Of a stretch of DNA of 16,000 nucleotides, positions 15,309-16,000 are shown piece by piece (positions within the stretch are counted from its first letter, which is position 1; each line of letters opens with the position of its first letter). The translations under genes and the position numbers were made by a program. The DNA is from an uncultured Collinsella sp. GTDB lineage: Bacteria > Actinomycetota > Coriobacteriia > Coriobacteriales > Coriobacteriaceae. Below the pieces are notes generated by a model, which worked only from the letters and a program-made list of their open reading frames with translations, did not search any database and had not been told where the DNA came from. Location: assembly GCA_900540905.1 (NCBI GenBank), contig UQHR01000043.1, forward strand, positions 1 to 16,000. The letters run 5' to 3'.

Positions 15309-15346
15309 TTGCATCGAACTGAAATTGCAACTAGAATATAGTTGCA
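15309..15346 (+). promoter_or_regulatory. hicAB promoter candidate with operator-like palindrome
   Basis: TTGCAT (15309-15314) and TAGAAT (15332-15337) are 17 bases apart. The -10 lies inside the palindrome TGCAACTA-gaata-TAGTTGCA (15326-15346), which ends four bases before the GTGAGGCGGG ribosome-binding stretch. HicB antitoxins with ribbon-helix-helix domains repress their own operons at such palindromes, so this is a plausible autoregulatory operator. Confidence 0.55.
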
Positions 15347-15360
15347 GAATGTGAGGCGGG

Positions 15361-15624
15361 ATGACTCGATCCGATAAACTCATCGCCCAGCTGCTTAGCT
15401 GTCCTTCAACGTATAGATTTGCTGACTTTCTTAAAGTTATGGCTTCATATGGCTTTGAAATGGACAGCAAAGGCAAGACATCCGGATCGCGCGTTCGCTT
15501 CTACAGGCCATCAGATGGCAGGATGTTCGTAATGCACGCGCCTCATCCATCTGACGAATTGACAGCGGGGACCATTCGAAACATCGTTCGCTTTCTGCAA
15601 GATGTCGGAGGTAGTCATGAGTAA
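15361..15624 (+). CDS. hicA: HicA-family toxin
   Basis: The 87-residue protein resembles the HicA branch with the signature KGKTSGSRVRF (residues 38-47) and MHAPHPSDEL (58-67), followed by a helix TIRNIVRFLQD. HicA proteins are small dsRNA-binding-fold mRNA interferases held inactive by HicB. The classical HicA has a catalytic His in a GSH motif; here the position reads SGSR (41-44). From memory, this Arg-bearing branch is common and is usually still called HicA, with His59 and His62 conserved. Whether it is an active RNase is therefore open. The ATG follows GAGGCGGG closely. It overlaps hicB by eight bases, so translation is probably coupled. Confidence 0.88.
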   Translation: MTRSDKLIAQLLSCPSTYRFADFLKVMASYGFEMDSKGKTSGSRVRFYRPSDGRMFVMHAPHPSDELTAGTIRNIVRFLQDVGGSHE

Positions 15625-15946
15625 CGTTTTGGCATACAAGGGTTATTTCGCCCCGGTCGAGTTCGATGCCGAACAGCATGTGCTAACAGGTATGGTCGCC
15701 GGCATTAGGGATGCAATCGTATTTGAAGGCTCCACGGCTGAAGAAGTGGAGCAATGCTTCCACGACGCCGTCGACGATTACCTTGAGTTTTGCGCCGAGA
15801 AGGGCAAGGAACCCGAGCGGGCTTTTAAGGGCTCGTTCAACGTAAGAACGGGCTCTGAGCTCCACAAGCAAGCAGCGCTGGCAGCGGCAAAGAAGGGTGA
15901 GTCACTCAATAAGTTTGTGACTGAAGCGATCGCTGCGGCGCTGTGA
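15617..15946 (+). CDS. hicB: HicB-family antitoxin with ribbon-helix-helix domain
   Basis: The 109-residue antitoxin has the two usual parts. The N-terminal partial RNase H-like HicB fold (about 1-70) includes YKGYFAPVEFDAEQHVLTGMV and the segment STAEEVEQCFHDAVDDYLEFC. The C-terminal ribbon-helix-helix DNA-binding module (about 73-109) reads FNVRTGSELHKQAALAAAKKGESLNKFVTEAI. The protein should bind and block the toxin and repress the operon. The ATG at 15617 is preferred because GGAGG lies five bases upstream; an ATG five codons earlier overlaps that site. It overlaps the end of hicA by eight bases in another frame. The window ends 54 bases after the stop. Confidence 0.92.
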   Translation: MSNVLAYKGYFAPVEFDAEQHVLTGMVAGIRDAIVFEGSTAEEVEQCFHDAVDDYLEFCAEKGKEPERAFKGSFNVRTGSELHKQAALAAAKKGESLNKFVTEAIAAAL

Positions 15947-16000
15947 AGCCAACGTCGAGTCGAAGCCGCCGACCCACGGGACACCCGGGCCGACTTCGGA

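Larger units (their letters stand above)
15016..15360. other. Non-coding region between the M16 terminator and hicA
   Basis: These 345 bases hold the 158-bp inverted-repeat element, a GGTGCCTGTCCCC motif and the hicAB control region, each listed separately. An open frame runs across part of it from 14986 but it reads through the terminator and inverted repeats and is not credible as a gene. Confidence 0.6.

Noticed and set aside
15947..16000. Possible hairpin after hicB (CGAAG ... CTTCG)
   Set aside because: Pairing is patchy, there is no T-run and the window ends, so a terminator cannot be judged.

Overview
The window is a high-GC chromosomal segment that fits a Coriobacteriia gut actinobacterium, most likely Collinsella or a close relative. 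This is inferred from codon use, AGGAG-type ribosome binding sites, the glmM/DUF4012 pair, a PreP-like M16 peptidase and the style of the intergenic repeats. No rRNA or marker gene in the window proves the genus. Eleven protein genes and one tRNA are supported.

Left part (1-5000): three housekeeping or envelope-type genes, all on the minus strand. They are phosphoglucosamine mutase (glmM, cell-wall precursor synthesis), a membrane-anchored DUF4012 protein, and an EamA/DMT-family transporter. A hairpin with a T-run sits in the 83-bp gap between the DUF4012 gene and glmM, directly against the glmM ribosome binding site.

Middle part (5200-11700): a tRNA-Val(GAC) with its own promoter and strong terminator, followed by what looks like an accessory or defence segment. 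It holds a DUF5710 protein with two CxxC pairs, and a divergent Sau3AI-type restriction endonuclease / C5-cytosine methyltransferase pair (predicted GATC specificity). Next are a 163-residue unknown protein and an AlbA_2/Schlafen-type ATP-binding protein with a C-terminal winged helix. Two GATC sites lie in the restriction-modification promoter region. The start of the AlbA_2 gene faces a 240-bp AT-rich region full of helically phased ATCTCTC-type repeats.

Right part (11700-16000): three copies of a GAAAATCCACGCTC repeat precede the promoter of a complete 1014-residue M16C (PreP-like) peptidase gene, which ends in a strong terminator. Then comes a 158-bp non-coding element bounded by a perfect 26-bp inverted repeat and containing four alternating copies of a 19-bp motif. 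Last is a hicA-hicB toxin-antitoxin operon whose upstream region carries LexA-box-like sequences and an operator-like palindrome over the predicted -10.

The most unusual material is non-coding: the phased repeat array, the 158-bp inverted-repeat element, the GATC-bearing methyltransferase promoter and the possible SOS boxes upstream of hicAB.
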